From Nitzschia sp. pyKryTriq1 (lineage: Eukaryota > Bacillariophyta > Bacillariophyceae > Bacillariales > Bacillariaceae): a stretch of DNA of 64,000 bases. Below the pieces are notes generated by a model. It was not told the DNA's origin. It worked only from the letters and a program-made list of their open reading frames with translations, and did not search any database. The stretch lies in the NCBI GenBank assembly GCA_956465555.1, contig OY101121.1, positions 1,822,722 to 1,886,721 of the forward strand, in the 5' to 3' direction. This document shows positions 19,193-28,731 of this stretch, one piece after another; position 1 is the stretch's first letter; each line of letters opens with the position of its first letter. A program made the translations under genes and the position numbers.

Positions 19193-21888
19193 ATGTTGCA
19201 ACCACCTGGCGCCTCTCGCGACCGTGCGTACGCGAGCAATCGAAGAAAGACTCCAGACGTCGCAACTCCCGAAGAAAGTCTCAGGCAATTGCAACGCAGT
19301 GCTCCGAACAAAAAGTGTGCCGATTGCGGTGCCAAGCTTCCTCAATGCGTCAACTTGACTATCGGAACTTTCATCTGCATTTCCTGTGCAGGCATTCATC
19401 GCGAATTAAACAACCGAGTCAAGGGCATCGGTCACTCCACTTTTACTCAGGAAGAAGTGGACAAGCTCAAGACCACGGATAACGATAAGGTGAATGCGCT
19501 CTGGCTCGCCAGGTACAATCCTAACAATGATCGCATGAAGCCGCCTCAGGGGAACCAAAATCAGCAAGAGCTGCGTGCGTGGATTCGTCGCAAGTACCAA
19601 GACAAGGCGTGGTACGGCGGCAGTGGCGACACGGGTGGAGGAGCTCCCCAGGGTCGTGGTCCTCCACCCCAGCGAGGCAGAGGCCCTCCTCCTCAGCAAC
19701 GTCCCGGACAGCCACAGCCGACTATGGTACAGATGCCACCTGCGAAACAAGCGCCTCCCCAAGAGGATTTGCTAGGATTCGGTGGCGGGCCGACCCCTGC
19801 TGCTCCCCCTGCCAGTGGTGATGGATGGGACGCCTTCGGAGGGTCGAATCAGCAGAAGCAAGTACCCGCCAATGATCCCTTTGCACAGCCACCGGCACCT
19901 CCAGCACCCCAGCAAACTTTTGCAAACTTTGGGAGTCCACAACCAGCGCAGCAGCAAGATCCTTTTGCAGCTCCTCAGCAAGGACAGAATAACTTTGCTA
20001 GCTTTCCAGCTCCTGGTGCCCCACCGACTCAGCAACCGCCTCAGCAGCAGCCGCCGCCCCAGGGCCAATCTCAGCAGTTTGGTAACTTTGCTAATTTTGG
20101 TAACCAACAACCTCCACAGCCTCCTGCTCCGGCCCAGAACATGGGACAAATGGGAGGGATGCAACCTCAGCAAGGACAGAATAATTTTGCTAGCTTTCCA
20201 GCTCCTGGCGGTCCACCAGCTCAGCAGCAGCAACCACCACAACAGCCGCATGGTCAACCTCAACAGTTCGGTAACTTTGCTAGTTTTGGTAACCAGCAGA
20301 TGCAGCAGCCTTCTACACCTGGTGGAGTCCCCCCGCAACAACAGAACGCCCAGCAGCCGCAGCAGTTTGGGAACTTCAACCAACAACCTCCGCATCCACC
20401 ATTGCCTGCTCAGACCCCAAACATGGGGCAAATGGGAGGAATGCAAGCTCAGCAACAGCCAAACGCGTTTCCGCAAGGAGGGCAGCAGCAGAATGTGCAG
20501 CCAGCACCTCAAATGACCGGCATGCAGTCGGGCTTTGGTGCGTTTGGTCAACTTCAACAGCAGCAGCAACAACCGCCGCCGCAGATTCAACAGCCTGGTC
20601 CTCCACAAGGGCAGCAACAGAACGCGCAGCAACCCCAGCAGTTTGGCAGCTTTAACCAACAACCTCTGCAGTTACCAATGCCTGGTCAGGCCCCGAACAT
20701 GGGACCAATGGGAGGAATGCAAGCTCAGCAACAGCCGAACGCGTTTCCGCAAGGAGGGCAGCAGCAGAATGTGCAACCAGCACCTCAAATGGCCGGTATG
20801 CAGTCGGGATTCGGTGCGTTTGATCAACTTCAACAGCAGCAGCAACAACCGCCGCCGCAAATGCAGATGCAACAGCCACAAGGTGGTCCAAGCATGCAGT
20901 CGACGGAGATCGCTGCACCTCCCCAGGTGGCTCCTGGGCCAACTAATTCCTCGGTTATGAGCGCACCTAAGGAAGATCCAATGGAGGCCTTCGCCCAACT
21001 CAGCGTTGGCAACGATGGAGCGGCACCTACGCCGGCTACGGGATCTGCAGAACAGAGTCAGCCCAAGGCCAACAACAACCAGGATACTACACAAACTTCG
21101 CGGTATGCGGCTGATCAGATTGTTTGTTACAAGAGCAACGGGGATCGATACAAAGCCAAGATCGCGAAGGTTCATCTTGATGATGCTCTGGAACCCTTTT
21201 ACACAATCAAACTCCAATTTGGCAAAGAAAAACAAACGGACGATACGCACTTGGAAGAATTGAATCCCCTCTATGAGCAGCTCGAGTCAGCTATATTGTC
21301 TCTTTCTTCGGATCAGTTGGCAAAAGTTGAGCAATTCGTTGCGCAACTCCCACCATCCAATGCAAACGAATCGAAAGCCCCCGGAGTGCCGACACCAGCC
21401 CCTACCCTAAGTTCGATACCAACGAATCAGGCGCTTGGCTCCTTCGGCATTCCATCAGCTCCCACCAGCGGCGGGGTGCCGACGTCCGTGTTGGCGCCTC
21501 CGTCTCCAGGAAACATGTCTCACGTTTCACAGCTCACTCAACCACCTCCTGTTCAATCATTTCAAGCTCCAGCAGCACAGCCTGGTGCGGGGATGGGATT
21601 TTCGAATGGAGGTGGTGGTGGCTTGAGTACGATTCCGAGCCCCGGATCACTAAAGATTGGTGAACACATGTCACAGGGCAACAACAGCAACACCATGGAC
21701 AATATGCCGCCACCTCCGCTGGTACCGCCACTGCAATCTCAAACCCCACAGCAGGTGCAGCCTCAGCCTCCTCAAGGGCAAGGAATGCAGCAAGCGTACA
21801 TGGGTCAAGGGATGCCTGCTCAAATGCAACCCCAGCAAAACATGATGCATGCGCAAGGGATGCCCCAGCAACAGATGAATCAACAAAT

Positions 21889-21920
<32 letters not shown>

Positions 21921-22216
21921 CACATCAGCAGATGATGATGAATCAACAACAACAGCAACAACCCCAAATGAGTTTTCCACCGCCGCAGGGGATGATGAAC
22001 AGTCAGCAGCAACAAAATCCAGGCATGCCAGCCCAAGCGCAAATGGGACAGAACCCCGGCATGGGCCAGCAGCAAATGCAGGCTCAACAGAATCAGCCAA
22101 ATCAGATGGGCCAGATGGGCCAACCTCCGCAACAAGGCATGCAGCAGCCCAATCAACAACCAACGAACCAGCAGCCGCCGATGTCACCCCAAGGAAACCC
22201 TTTTGACATGTACTAA
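19193..22216 (+). CDS. Arf-GAP with Gln-rich repeats, Tudor-like segment and C-terminal NPF
   Basis: Single exon, 1007 aa. Residues 30-150 form an ArfGAP domain: the zinc finger KCADCGAKLP (Cys42, Cys45) with ICISCAGIHREL (Cys62, Cys65), and Arg70 in the arginine-finger position. It activates GTP hydrolysis by Arf-family GTPases in coat and vesicle dynamics. From 155 to 590 the chain is low-complexity Q/P/G/M with repeated NFASF and QFGNF motifs. Residues about 635-690 (ADQIVCYKSNGDRYKAKIAK, then FYTIKLQF) resemble a Tudor/Agenet barrel. The rest is again Q-rich and ends in NPFDMY, an EH-domain-binding NPF. The arrangement recalls AGFG/SMAP proteins. The Q-rich part contains DNA-level tandem duplications (see findings) and long CAG/CAA runs near 21890-21960. 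Confidence 0.83.
20335..20873 (+). repeat. 276-bp tandem duplication inside the Arf-GAP gene
   Basis: Bases 20335-20597 recur at 20611-20873 with few changes (for example GGAGGAATGCAAGCTCAGCA at both). The 276-bp step is 92 codons, so the frame is kept. Confidence 0.8.
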
Positions 22217-22341
22217 CTTGCGAGATCAGTGCGAGGAATTCGTTACACAGCTCGTGCAAGGGTAAACTGTATATTAGAACACATTACTTTGATAACGGCA
22301 GATCCCGCTGGTCCGACATGTAGATCGCAACGGTTCGAGAT

Positions 22342-23045
22342 CTATTGCCGACCTCGGCCTCTACCACCGAAACCCCCTCGTCCTCGACCACCTGGAGAAA
22401 ATCCACCGCGACCTCCTCTTCCGCCTCCGCGTCCACTGAACCCACCACGACCACTGAAAGATCCACCACGGCCGCCTCTTCCACCTCCGCGACCACCTCC
22501 ACGACCACCGCCGCCACCTCGTCCCCTGCCTCCCGATGCTCCAGGATTTGTAAATCGCTCTATGGGGAGTAGCTTGTCAGTTCCGACATAAACTAAATCG
22601 TTTGGCTGAAAGCTCTTGCTCAGAACCCCAGCATCCATTTTGATAGTGAAATACACCTCGGCGACCTTTCCGAGGATCTCGTCCACTTTTCCAATTTTAC
22701 GCTTGTTCTCTAAGTACACTCCAGCGTTAAAGTACGGAACCTTGCCATCCAGTGTCCATCGACACACTAGCTCGGATTCACAGTCATGTAAAACGGAACC
22801 ACACTCTGAACACCAGGTTGGGGCGATGTTGTAGAATTCATTATGTGAGTCAGTCAAATCGATGTCAATGGAGAAGTGGATTGGCATCCTTCACTTTTAC
22901 GAGCATATCCAAAGAACTCACCTACAATCTCCGCTGGCGGTCCTTCATCGCGAGCGAATCTGCCTCCACCTCCGCCTCCTCTTCCTCCGCCTCGGCCTCC
23001 TGGACTACGTCCACCTCTTCCGAATCCTCTTCCTCTTGCACTCAT
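22342..23045 (-). CDS. GAR1: H/ACA snoRNP protein GAR1
   Basis: Two exons: 23045-22922 and 22805-22342 (116-nt intron), 195 aa. The N-terminus is an RGG block (MSARGRGFGRGGRSPGG). The core reads AEIVECGSVLHDCESELVCR, KVPYFNAGVYLENKRKIGKV, DEILGKVAEVYFTIK and FQPNDLVYVGTDKLLPIERF, the GAR1/Naf1 beta-barrel. The C-terminus is a second long RGG domain. GAR1 joins dyskerin, NOP10 and NHP2 in nucleolar particles that pseudouridylate rRNA and snRNA. Splicing exactly rebuilds the conserved EIVECG strand across the junction. It is convergent with the Arf-GAP gene (126 bp between stops) and divergent from the DUF4602 gene, another ribosome-biogenesis factor, over a 467-bp shared upstream region. Confidence 0.93.
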
Positions 23046-23512
23046 TCTTTATATTGTACACTAGAAGAAAATATAGTTCTGTGCTGTCGCTACACTACGG
23101 TACCAGTACTCTACCGGTACTGTCAACGAACAACGAACACGGGTCGGTCGTCGGTCGTTGTATCCTTTTGGCACGAGAACAACGCGGGACGGATTTGGCT
23201 GGAGGGGCTGGAAGCAGGGCAAAACAAAGGCTGATCGGAGCAAAAGCGGACCGTCTTTGCGCCGACAGGCACCAGCGCACGAATGACGGACTGTGAAACA
23301 TCGCAGGAACCGTCCGTTTTCAGTTTCTTGCCTTTGCAGGAGATGCTTTTACTCTGGCGAACGACTACCTCGACTTACCTTTTCTGCTCTTGGTTTTCCT
23401 TGCTTCTTGATACCCAAAAACTTCTATCTTCTATCCTTTTTTTCTTTCGATCCATTTCCCATTTCTCTTCGAAAGTTCGTTCTGGTACTCATACGGCAAG
23501 GGCATCAAGACA
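23046..23512. promoter_or_regulatory. Divergent promoter region GAR1 / DUF4602 gene
   Basis: A 467-bp spacer lies between two divergently transcribed ribosome-biogenesis genes. It holds GTACCAGTACTCTACCGGTAC-like palindromes near 23098 and a CGGTCGTCGGTCGTTG repeat near 23145. Shared control is inferred from layout only. Confidence 0.4.
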
Positions 23513-24091
23513 ATGGTGTTATCCAGTTCCAAGTCATCCGGAAAGCGAGATGATAAATCAACCGCTTCATCCGTATCCAAAAATGCAAAATCGAGCAAGC
23601 AAGTGCAAGTGATTACCTGCCCATCAGCGTTCCCCATCTCTACGAAGACCGCGAGCGAAAGGAAACGCCCCCGAGATTCTTCCCAAAAGGAAGTTGGATC
23701 AGATCAATCCAAAGGCAGATTTAACAAGAAGAAAAAGGATACGTCACTGTTGGATTGGCATGATACGGTCAAGGAGATTCGAGCTTTTGGAGCTACCGCT
23801 TTTGAGGGAAAGCAAAAACGAGACTACCAAGACGAGCAATATTTCAAGCTGACTGGGCGACACAAGAAGAAACCACAGACGCCCCTACCAATAGTAAGGG
23901 GTATTAAGAAAGCCGCGGAAAAGAGAGAGGCAAAGGCTCGGGAAGAAGCGCGTCAAGCAGGAATCATCTTGCCTAAGGCCAAGCGCGAAACGAAGAAGGC
24001 AGACACAAAGTTCCAAAACTATGGACCTGCACCGAGTATTGGTTTTGTGAAGCAAGGAGTTTTCCGAGTAAACAAGGACAAAAAGCGATAA
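23513..24091 (+). CDS. DUF4602 (C1orf131-like) nucleolar protein
   Basis: Single exon, 192 aa, ATG at 23513. A Ser/Lys-rich N-terminus with nuclear-localisation-like clusters (ERKRPRD, RFNKKKKD) precedes the DUF4602 block: VKEIRAFGATAFEGKQKRDY, KKKPQTPLPIVRGIKKAAEK, then IGFVKQGVFRVNKDKKR at the end. Human C1orf131 is a component of the small-subunit processome, so a role in 18S rRNA maturation is expected. It converges on the first GLTP paralog with 146 bp between stops. Confidence 0.75.
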   Translation: MVLSSSKSSGKRDDKSTASSVSKNAKSSKQVQVITCPSAFPISTKTASERKRPRDSSQKEVGSDQSKGRFNKKKKDTSLLDWHDTVKEIRAFGATAFEGKQKRDYQDEQYFKLTGRHKKKPQTPLPIVRGIKKAAEKREAKAREEARQAGIILPKAKRETKKADTKFQNYGPAPSIGFVKQGVFRVNKDKKR

Positions 24092-24237
24092 ATGCTAGCG
24101 AGGGATGCGGAACACCGGGACCTCTTAAAATTGTGGTTATAGTACAACATGTGTTGTTACAGCCTAGTAAGGGCTTTGAATTATGAATATGTCAACAAAC
24201 CATAACTACGCCGTTGACATTGAAGCATGAAGACGTT

Positions 24238-25869
24238 TTAGACCCTTGCTGGATCGTTCATATTGAACTCGTCAATAAGTCCACCGATGTCTTCGATGAG
24301 AGGGCGCAACTCCTTGACGAAGTCCAATGATCCCGCCTTGACTCCCTCAATTGGATCGGATGCAATTGGGCTGTCGTCAGAGTCCTCGGAAGGACATTCC
24401 TGAACTATCGATAAGTGAGATGAATCAAATCCAGTCATATCAAGGTAGCTTTCACTTGACAAGATGAGATTTTGCGACCGACTTTGCTTTTCGTCGTCTC
24501 CATCGTCATCGACACAATTGAAAAAGCGCACAACGTCGTCCCATTTCCTTGAGACTTGTTTCCCGAAGCCTTCGAGAGCGGCTAAAAACTCATTGTCCAA
24601 GCTATCATCATCCCTGGAGATATCTGACAAACTTCGTGAAAACCCAAGTTCTGTATTTTGTTTTCTATCTTCAGGGCTTTCCGGGAGCATCTGTTTCATA
24701 ATTGCATCCAATGGCGGAGAACCACCGAATGAGTGAGCGAAAACCTGCTTGACCGCCCACCCATGGTACCTATCGTACACTTCCGAGTACGCAGCAGCTA
24801 CGCCGGCCTGTGTAGTCTCGTATTTATGAGGTACGTGCAGCGTATTCTCGAACAAGGAGGTTTGGTAGTGCAACTGTCGCTTAGTCCACAGCAAGCCAGA
24901 AGCAGCTGACTTCTCCTTGAGACTCGGTATGGCCACATGTACATTTGTGTGAAGCTCAAACTCGACCAGTTGTCGAAGCGTAGGACATGCCAATTTTTCT
25001 CCATCCACCGCATTAGCATAAAATTTTAGATAGGCGTGAACTCCATCTTCGATCTTGGCGAGATTCTGGAGTACGTCCCGATAAGCAAGGTTGAGCCCCA
25101 CGGCGTAGCGATTGTATCCTGTTGGCACCAGCCGTAGAGACCGCCACTCGGCAAAAACGCGTACTACGGCTGTAAAGTACAACGAATCGATCTGACCCTT
25201 TTGTCTGTGCCCAGAAAGCCTGATACTGCGAGCGTGCCCTCTTGACATCGTGACAGCCATATCCATCGCTGTGACTATCGAACGAACAAGCGGGTTTTGA
25301 TCTACCATGAATCGTTTCTTTTGAAAATCAATTTGGTTGACGTCATTCACATAGCGGAAAAGAGTAATCATATCTTGGATGGATAATTGCCCCACATAAT
25401 CAAGCTTCGCAAAACATTCTTTTCTTGTGATTGATTTCAGAGCAGCTCTTCTTGTGTAGGATTTCAATGTATTTCGGATTGTTGAAGATAATTTCTTGAG
25501 CGTCTCGGAAGAGGAAACTCGTGATAGCCGAGACAGGGCTTCAGCTGAAGAGAAGGACTTCTTGAGGTTACCGGAGGATAATCGTGACCTTCTCACTCCA
25601 TTCCTTATGCGTTTGGAAGCTGATTGTGCACATTCCAACACAGTCCCATGATATTTGATGACGAAAAGAGCAATAATGATGTACGGGAGCCTCCGTAAAG
25701 GTAATACCTCTTCCTGCATGTCTATGAATTCCCCGGTACAATCATGGCGAACAAGCACAGCCATGGTTGATAATATTGCACCTATTCCGATCGCTCCACG
25801 AGGAAACGAGGGTCGCGCATCGTAATCGTTTTCACAATGAGGGTCATCCGCATGAAATTCTCTGCACAT
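24238..25869 (-). CDS. GLTP-domain protein, paralog A (membrane-anchored)
   Basis: 543 aa from the first in-frame ATG at 25869. The frame stays open upstream to 25965 without an ATG, so an upstream exon may be missing. A hydrophobic stretch (LPYIIIALFVIKYHG) near residues 50-65 suggests a membrane anchor. The C-terminal half has glycolipid-transfer-protein signatures: CPTLRQLVEFELHTNVHVAI, SGLLWTKRQLHYQTSLFEN, AYSEVYDRYHGWAVKQVFAH. The conserved Trp and His match the GLTP headgroup-binding residues. GLTP proteins carry sphingolipids or phospholipids between membranes. The Asp-Asn-Lys headgroup triad is not obvious, so the ligand may differ. It ends in EFNMNDPARV, almost the same as its neighbour. 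Confidence 0.75.
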   Translation of the reverse strand: MCREFHADDPHCENDYDARPSFPRGAIGIGAILSTMAVLVRHDCTGEFIDMQEEVLPLRRLPYIIIALFVIKYHGTVLECAQSASKRIRNGVRRSRLSSGNLKKSFSSAEALSRLSRVSSSETLKKLSSTIRNTLKSYTRRAALKSITRKECFAKLDYVGQLSIQDMITLFRYVNDVNQIDFQKKRFMVDQNPLVRSIVTAMDMAVTMSRGHARSIRLSGHRQKGQIDSLYFTAVVRVFAEWRSLRLVPTGYNRYAVGLNLAYRDVLQNLAKIEDGVHAYLKFYANAVDGEKLACPTLRQLVEFELHTNVHVAIPSLKEKSAASGLLWTKRQLHYQTSLFENTLHVPHKYETTQAGVAAAYSEVYDRYHGWAVKQVFAHSFGGSPPLDAIMKQMLPESPEDRKQNTELGFSRSLSDISRDDDSLDNEFLAALEGFGKQVSRKWDDVVRFFNCVDDDGDDEKQSRSQNLILSSESYLDMTGFDSSHLSIVQECPSEDSDDSPIASDPIEGVKAGSLDFVKELRPLIEDIGGLIDEFNMNDPARV

Positions 25870-26949
25870 CGTGGAGATTAATAGTGATATCAAAGCCGGA
25901 AGGTTTAGCGTAATAGTGTTGCTATCGGTTCTGGGCGGAAGTGCCGATGCCTCTTTTTTTTTTTACGATGGGAATATTTTTGATGGGTTTGGTGGGGTTT
26001 TGGCGCACCTTATCGCGGTTTTATGTGGGATTTCTTTTAGCGATTGAAGTGCGTTGTTGTTTTCCCGTGTCGTAATTACTCGTACCAAGCATTCGAGCGC
26101 GCGGGTGGTGTCAAAATATTTATTGAGTGTCAACCACACGTCAGCGGCGGTGTAGAATTTCGGTTGGTTGAATTCCAAGACCGGTACAGTAAATGCATGC
26201 ACATGAATATGATTGATGGTGACAGCTTGAGTCTCAGTCACAAGCGTCAACATACAAGTACAGAAATGTCTACTCTTCTGTGAAGCCAAGTTGAAAGTGC
26301 TCCTTATTTTTTGAATGATTGTAATTCGTACTGTAGCAGTACACGTACTGGTACCTGGTACACGAGGGGAAGAATTCTGACACCGACGACCAAACTACCC
26401 GCAATACCAGCAGAACTTCAAAACATGGAACGATAGTAGCCACGCCAGACGGTCCAGTCGGATGAACCGTATTAATCCTCACTAACCAACTATCTGAAGT
26501 TGGCGGATATACTAGATGCTGATAGCTAGTGGTAGTTCACAGTAGTAACAATAAAGCTAACCTTACAAGGATAACAAGAAGTGAGATGGCGTTGCCATGG
26601 TCTCATACCATTACAGATGGCTCATCCTGTCCTATCTCGACATGTGTGGCCATCGTTGCCCCAATCTCCAAGTACGTCACATGGACGTACTGAGCACGTA
26701 CTGCACACATACATAATAATTCGGCAGAACTCTCTTTCGCTCGGTTGTTTCTGAAACTACATCCCGCCCATACAACGTACGGAGCTACAGTAAATGGATT
26801 CGCATAATCATTAAGTGCTTGTGAGGTTTGAACGCCTATTTCTGCATGATGTTGCATTCTATTATTCCTACTAGAAAGTAGTTGGTTTTTCAAAATTGTG
26901 TCTGCACAAAGTTGTGCAGCTTGGAGGTCATTGGCCGGGGACACAAGCT
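25870..26949. other. Spacer between GLTP paralogs
   Basis: No gene is firmly supported. The start region of paralog A may extend to about 25965. A minus-strand ORF at 25963-26289 has no recognisable domain. There is a poly-T tract at 25953-25964. Confidence 0.45.
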
Positions 26950-28731
26950 TTATACCTTAGTGGGGTCGTCCATGTTGAATTCTTTGAAGAGAACTCCAAG
27001 ATCGTCCAAGATTGGTTTTGCAACTTGCAAGTAAGCGACGATGTGCTCGTGGGCATCTTGCTCCATTTGCTCGTTAATGAAAACCTCCATTTCGCGAGAG
27101 GTGGTATCGTCAAGTTCGGATCCACCTCTGACATGCTCCATTTGTATTGAACGCCGGTTGCCCAGAAGTTGGGCGACAGAGCCGGTGAGCTTGTTCCATT
27201 CATGGCCGATATGGCGGCCGAATTTCTCAACAGGATTCAGGTCTTCTTCACCTTGAGAAGACATTCGGCGCACGTCGTCTTTGCCCTGGATGCTTTGCGC
27301 AGCTAAAGAAACTTCCTTAAATTTCTCCGGATTCATCACTTTGTATACTTCTGCAGTGTCTGGAGCTGCCTGGAAACTGTAGGTGAAGATCTTCTGCACA
27401 GCCCAACCGTGGTACCTATCATAGACTTCATTGTACGCCGCAGAGATGGCATCTCTCGCAGTTTCAAAGCGGCTGGGAACCTGTATGACGTTGGCAAACA
27501 GCGCCGTCTGATAGTGAAGTTGTCGCCGCACCCATAGGAGGCCCATGGCGGCTGACTTCTCCTTCAGCCGTGGGAGCTTGTCGCCGTGAACGCCAGTGTC
27601 AGCTTCGAACTGAAGCAAGTCTCGTAACGTAGGACTTGATAGTTCAGACGATTCCAGTCCTTCAGTTTCGGTGCCGGTGTGGTAGTCAATCCATTCATGC
27701 ACCGCTTTCTCGATCTTTCCCACATTCTGTACGATATCCTTGTGGCCAAGGCTCATACCAACAGCATAACCTTTGTAGCCCTCTGGCACTTGCCGTAGCA
27801 CACGCCACTCAGCGAAGATCCGCATGGCAGCGCAGAAGTGTAGAGCATCAACATCACCTGACACCATCTGAACTCCTGTAACCGGTAACTGCACATCCTT
27901 GCCTCGAGACAATGCCGATGCTTCGGACAACTTGTTAAAGACCTCCTTGACCCTAGATGACACTCCTGACATGAATTTGTTCGCGTTGAAGTCGACGCTT
28001 GTGTTCTCGACCGCGTATCGAAATGCCAAGGACAGATCTTTGAGAGTGAGTTTTGAAATAGTGCTGAGTGCGATAAAAGGCTCTGTATTCGAAAGGGTGG
28101 TTGTGTGAGCGCCTTTGCCTGTTGTTATGGATGTTCGTTGTGCTACTTTCGAACCGCCACGAGTATTCAGAACATTCGCGCTTATCGGTGATTCGGACTG
28201 GCTGGCAAAAGCACTTCGTACTTGTTCAGCTATCGAGGAGACAGAACCGAACAAGCCATTTGTCCAATAATCTTCTCGGCGAAGGTCGAGACCTCCAGCG
28301 AAAGGCAGGATTGGGCTGAGGGCGGTTGTCACAGACGAGATAGCAGCACTTCCAAGTCCCATTCGATTCTTCCGAATGCCTTTATCTTTCGCAGAAGAGT
28401 GATATCTGAAAGCTGGTCGGATGACATCGGCACTCAAAGCATCATAGTGATCGGGTGCCTCCAGCGAATCCATTTGTGCATCCACTAAATTCAGCAGCAC
28501 ATCTGTCAAACTGCAAAGGATGAGCATTACAAATGATACCTTCCCCACAGTCCACTTCCGTCTATCGTTGACTATCTTTGCGGTCACGTCGTTTTCGAAC
28601 ATGTTATCCATCATTGTATTGTCGTCGTGCACTATGACAACCCCTCGAGATAATACTCGGCACCGGCTGCTTTCTTTGACGGAAAATGCATCCTCCTCCT
28701 CCCCCTCCCCCTGACGATGATGATGATTCAT
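26950..28731 (-). CDS. GLTP-domain protein, paralog B (membrane-anchored)
   Basis: 593 aa from an ATG at 28731. A good 3' splice site (CTTTCTTTGACAG) lies about 20 nt upstream, so the 5' UTR or an earlier exon may be spliced here. A transmembrane helix is seen early (VSFVMLILCSLTDVLLNLV). The C-terminal half carries the GLTP fold motifs SPTLRDLLQFEADTGVHG, MGLLWVRRQLHYQTALFAN and AYNEVYDRYHGWAVQKIFTY, and ends EFNMDDPTKV. It matches paralog A over its second half (YAVGxSL/NLxxxD, RQLHYQT, EVYDRYHGWAV), while the N-terminal halves differ. The two sit in the same orientation 1.08 kb apart, as expected from a tandem duplication followed by divergence. Lipid transfer at a membrane is inferred from the family. 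Confidence 0.8.
   Translation of the reverse strand: MNHHHRQGEGEEEDAFSVKESSRCRVLSRGVVIVHDDNTMMDNMFENDVTAKIVNDRRKWTVGKVSFVMLILCSLTDVLLNLVDAQMDSLEAPDHYDALSADVIRPAFRYHSSAKDKGIRKNRMGLGSAAISSVTTALSPILPFAGGLDLRREDYWTNGLFGSVSSIAEQVRSAFASQSESPISANVLNTRGGSKVAQRTSITTGKGAHTTTLSNTEPFIALSTISKLTLKDLSLAFRYAVENTSVDFNANKFMSGVSSRVKEVFNKLSEASALSRGKDVQLPVTGVQMVSGDVDALHFCAAMRIFAEWRVLRQVPEGYKGYAVGMSLGHKDIVQNVGKIEKAVHEWIDYHTGTETEGLESSELSSPTLRDLLQFEADTGVHGDKLPRLKEKSAAMGLLWVRRQLHYQTALFANVIQVPSRFETARDAISAAYNEVYDRYHGWAVQKIFTYSFQAAPDTAEVYKVMNPEKFKEVSLAAQSIQGKDDVRRMSSQGEEDLNPVEKFGRHIGHEWNKLTGSVAQLLGNRRSIQMEHVRGGSELDDTTSREMEVFINEQMEQDAHEHIVAYLQVAKPILDDLGVLFKEFNMDDPTKV

Noticed and set aside
19406-22259. Long minus-strand and +2-frame ORFs rich in Leu/Arg or Ala/Val
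   Set aside because: Shadows of the Gln/Pro-rich Arf-GAP coding strand; CAG repeats open all frames.
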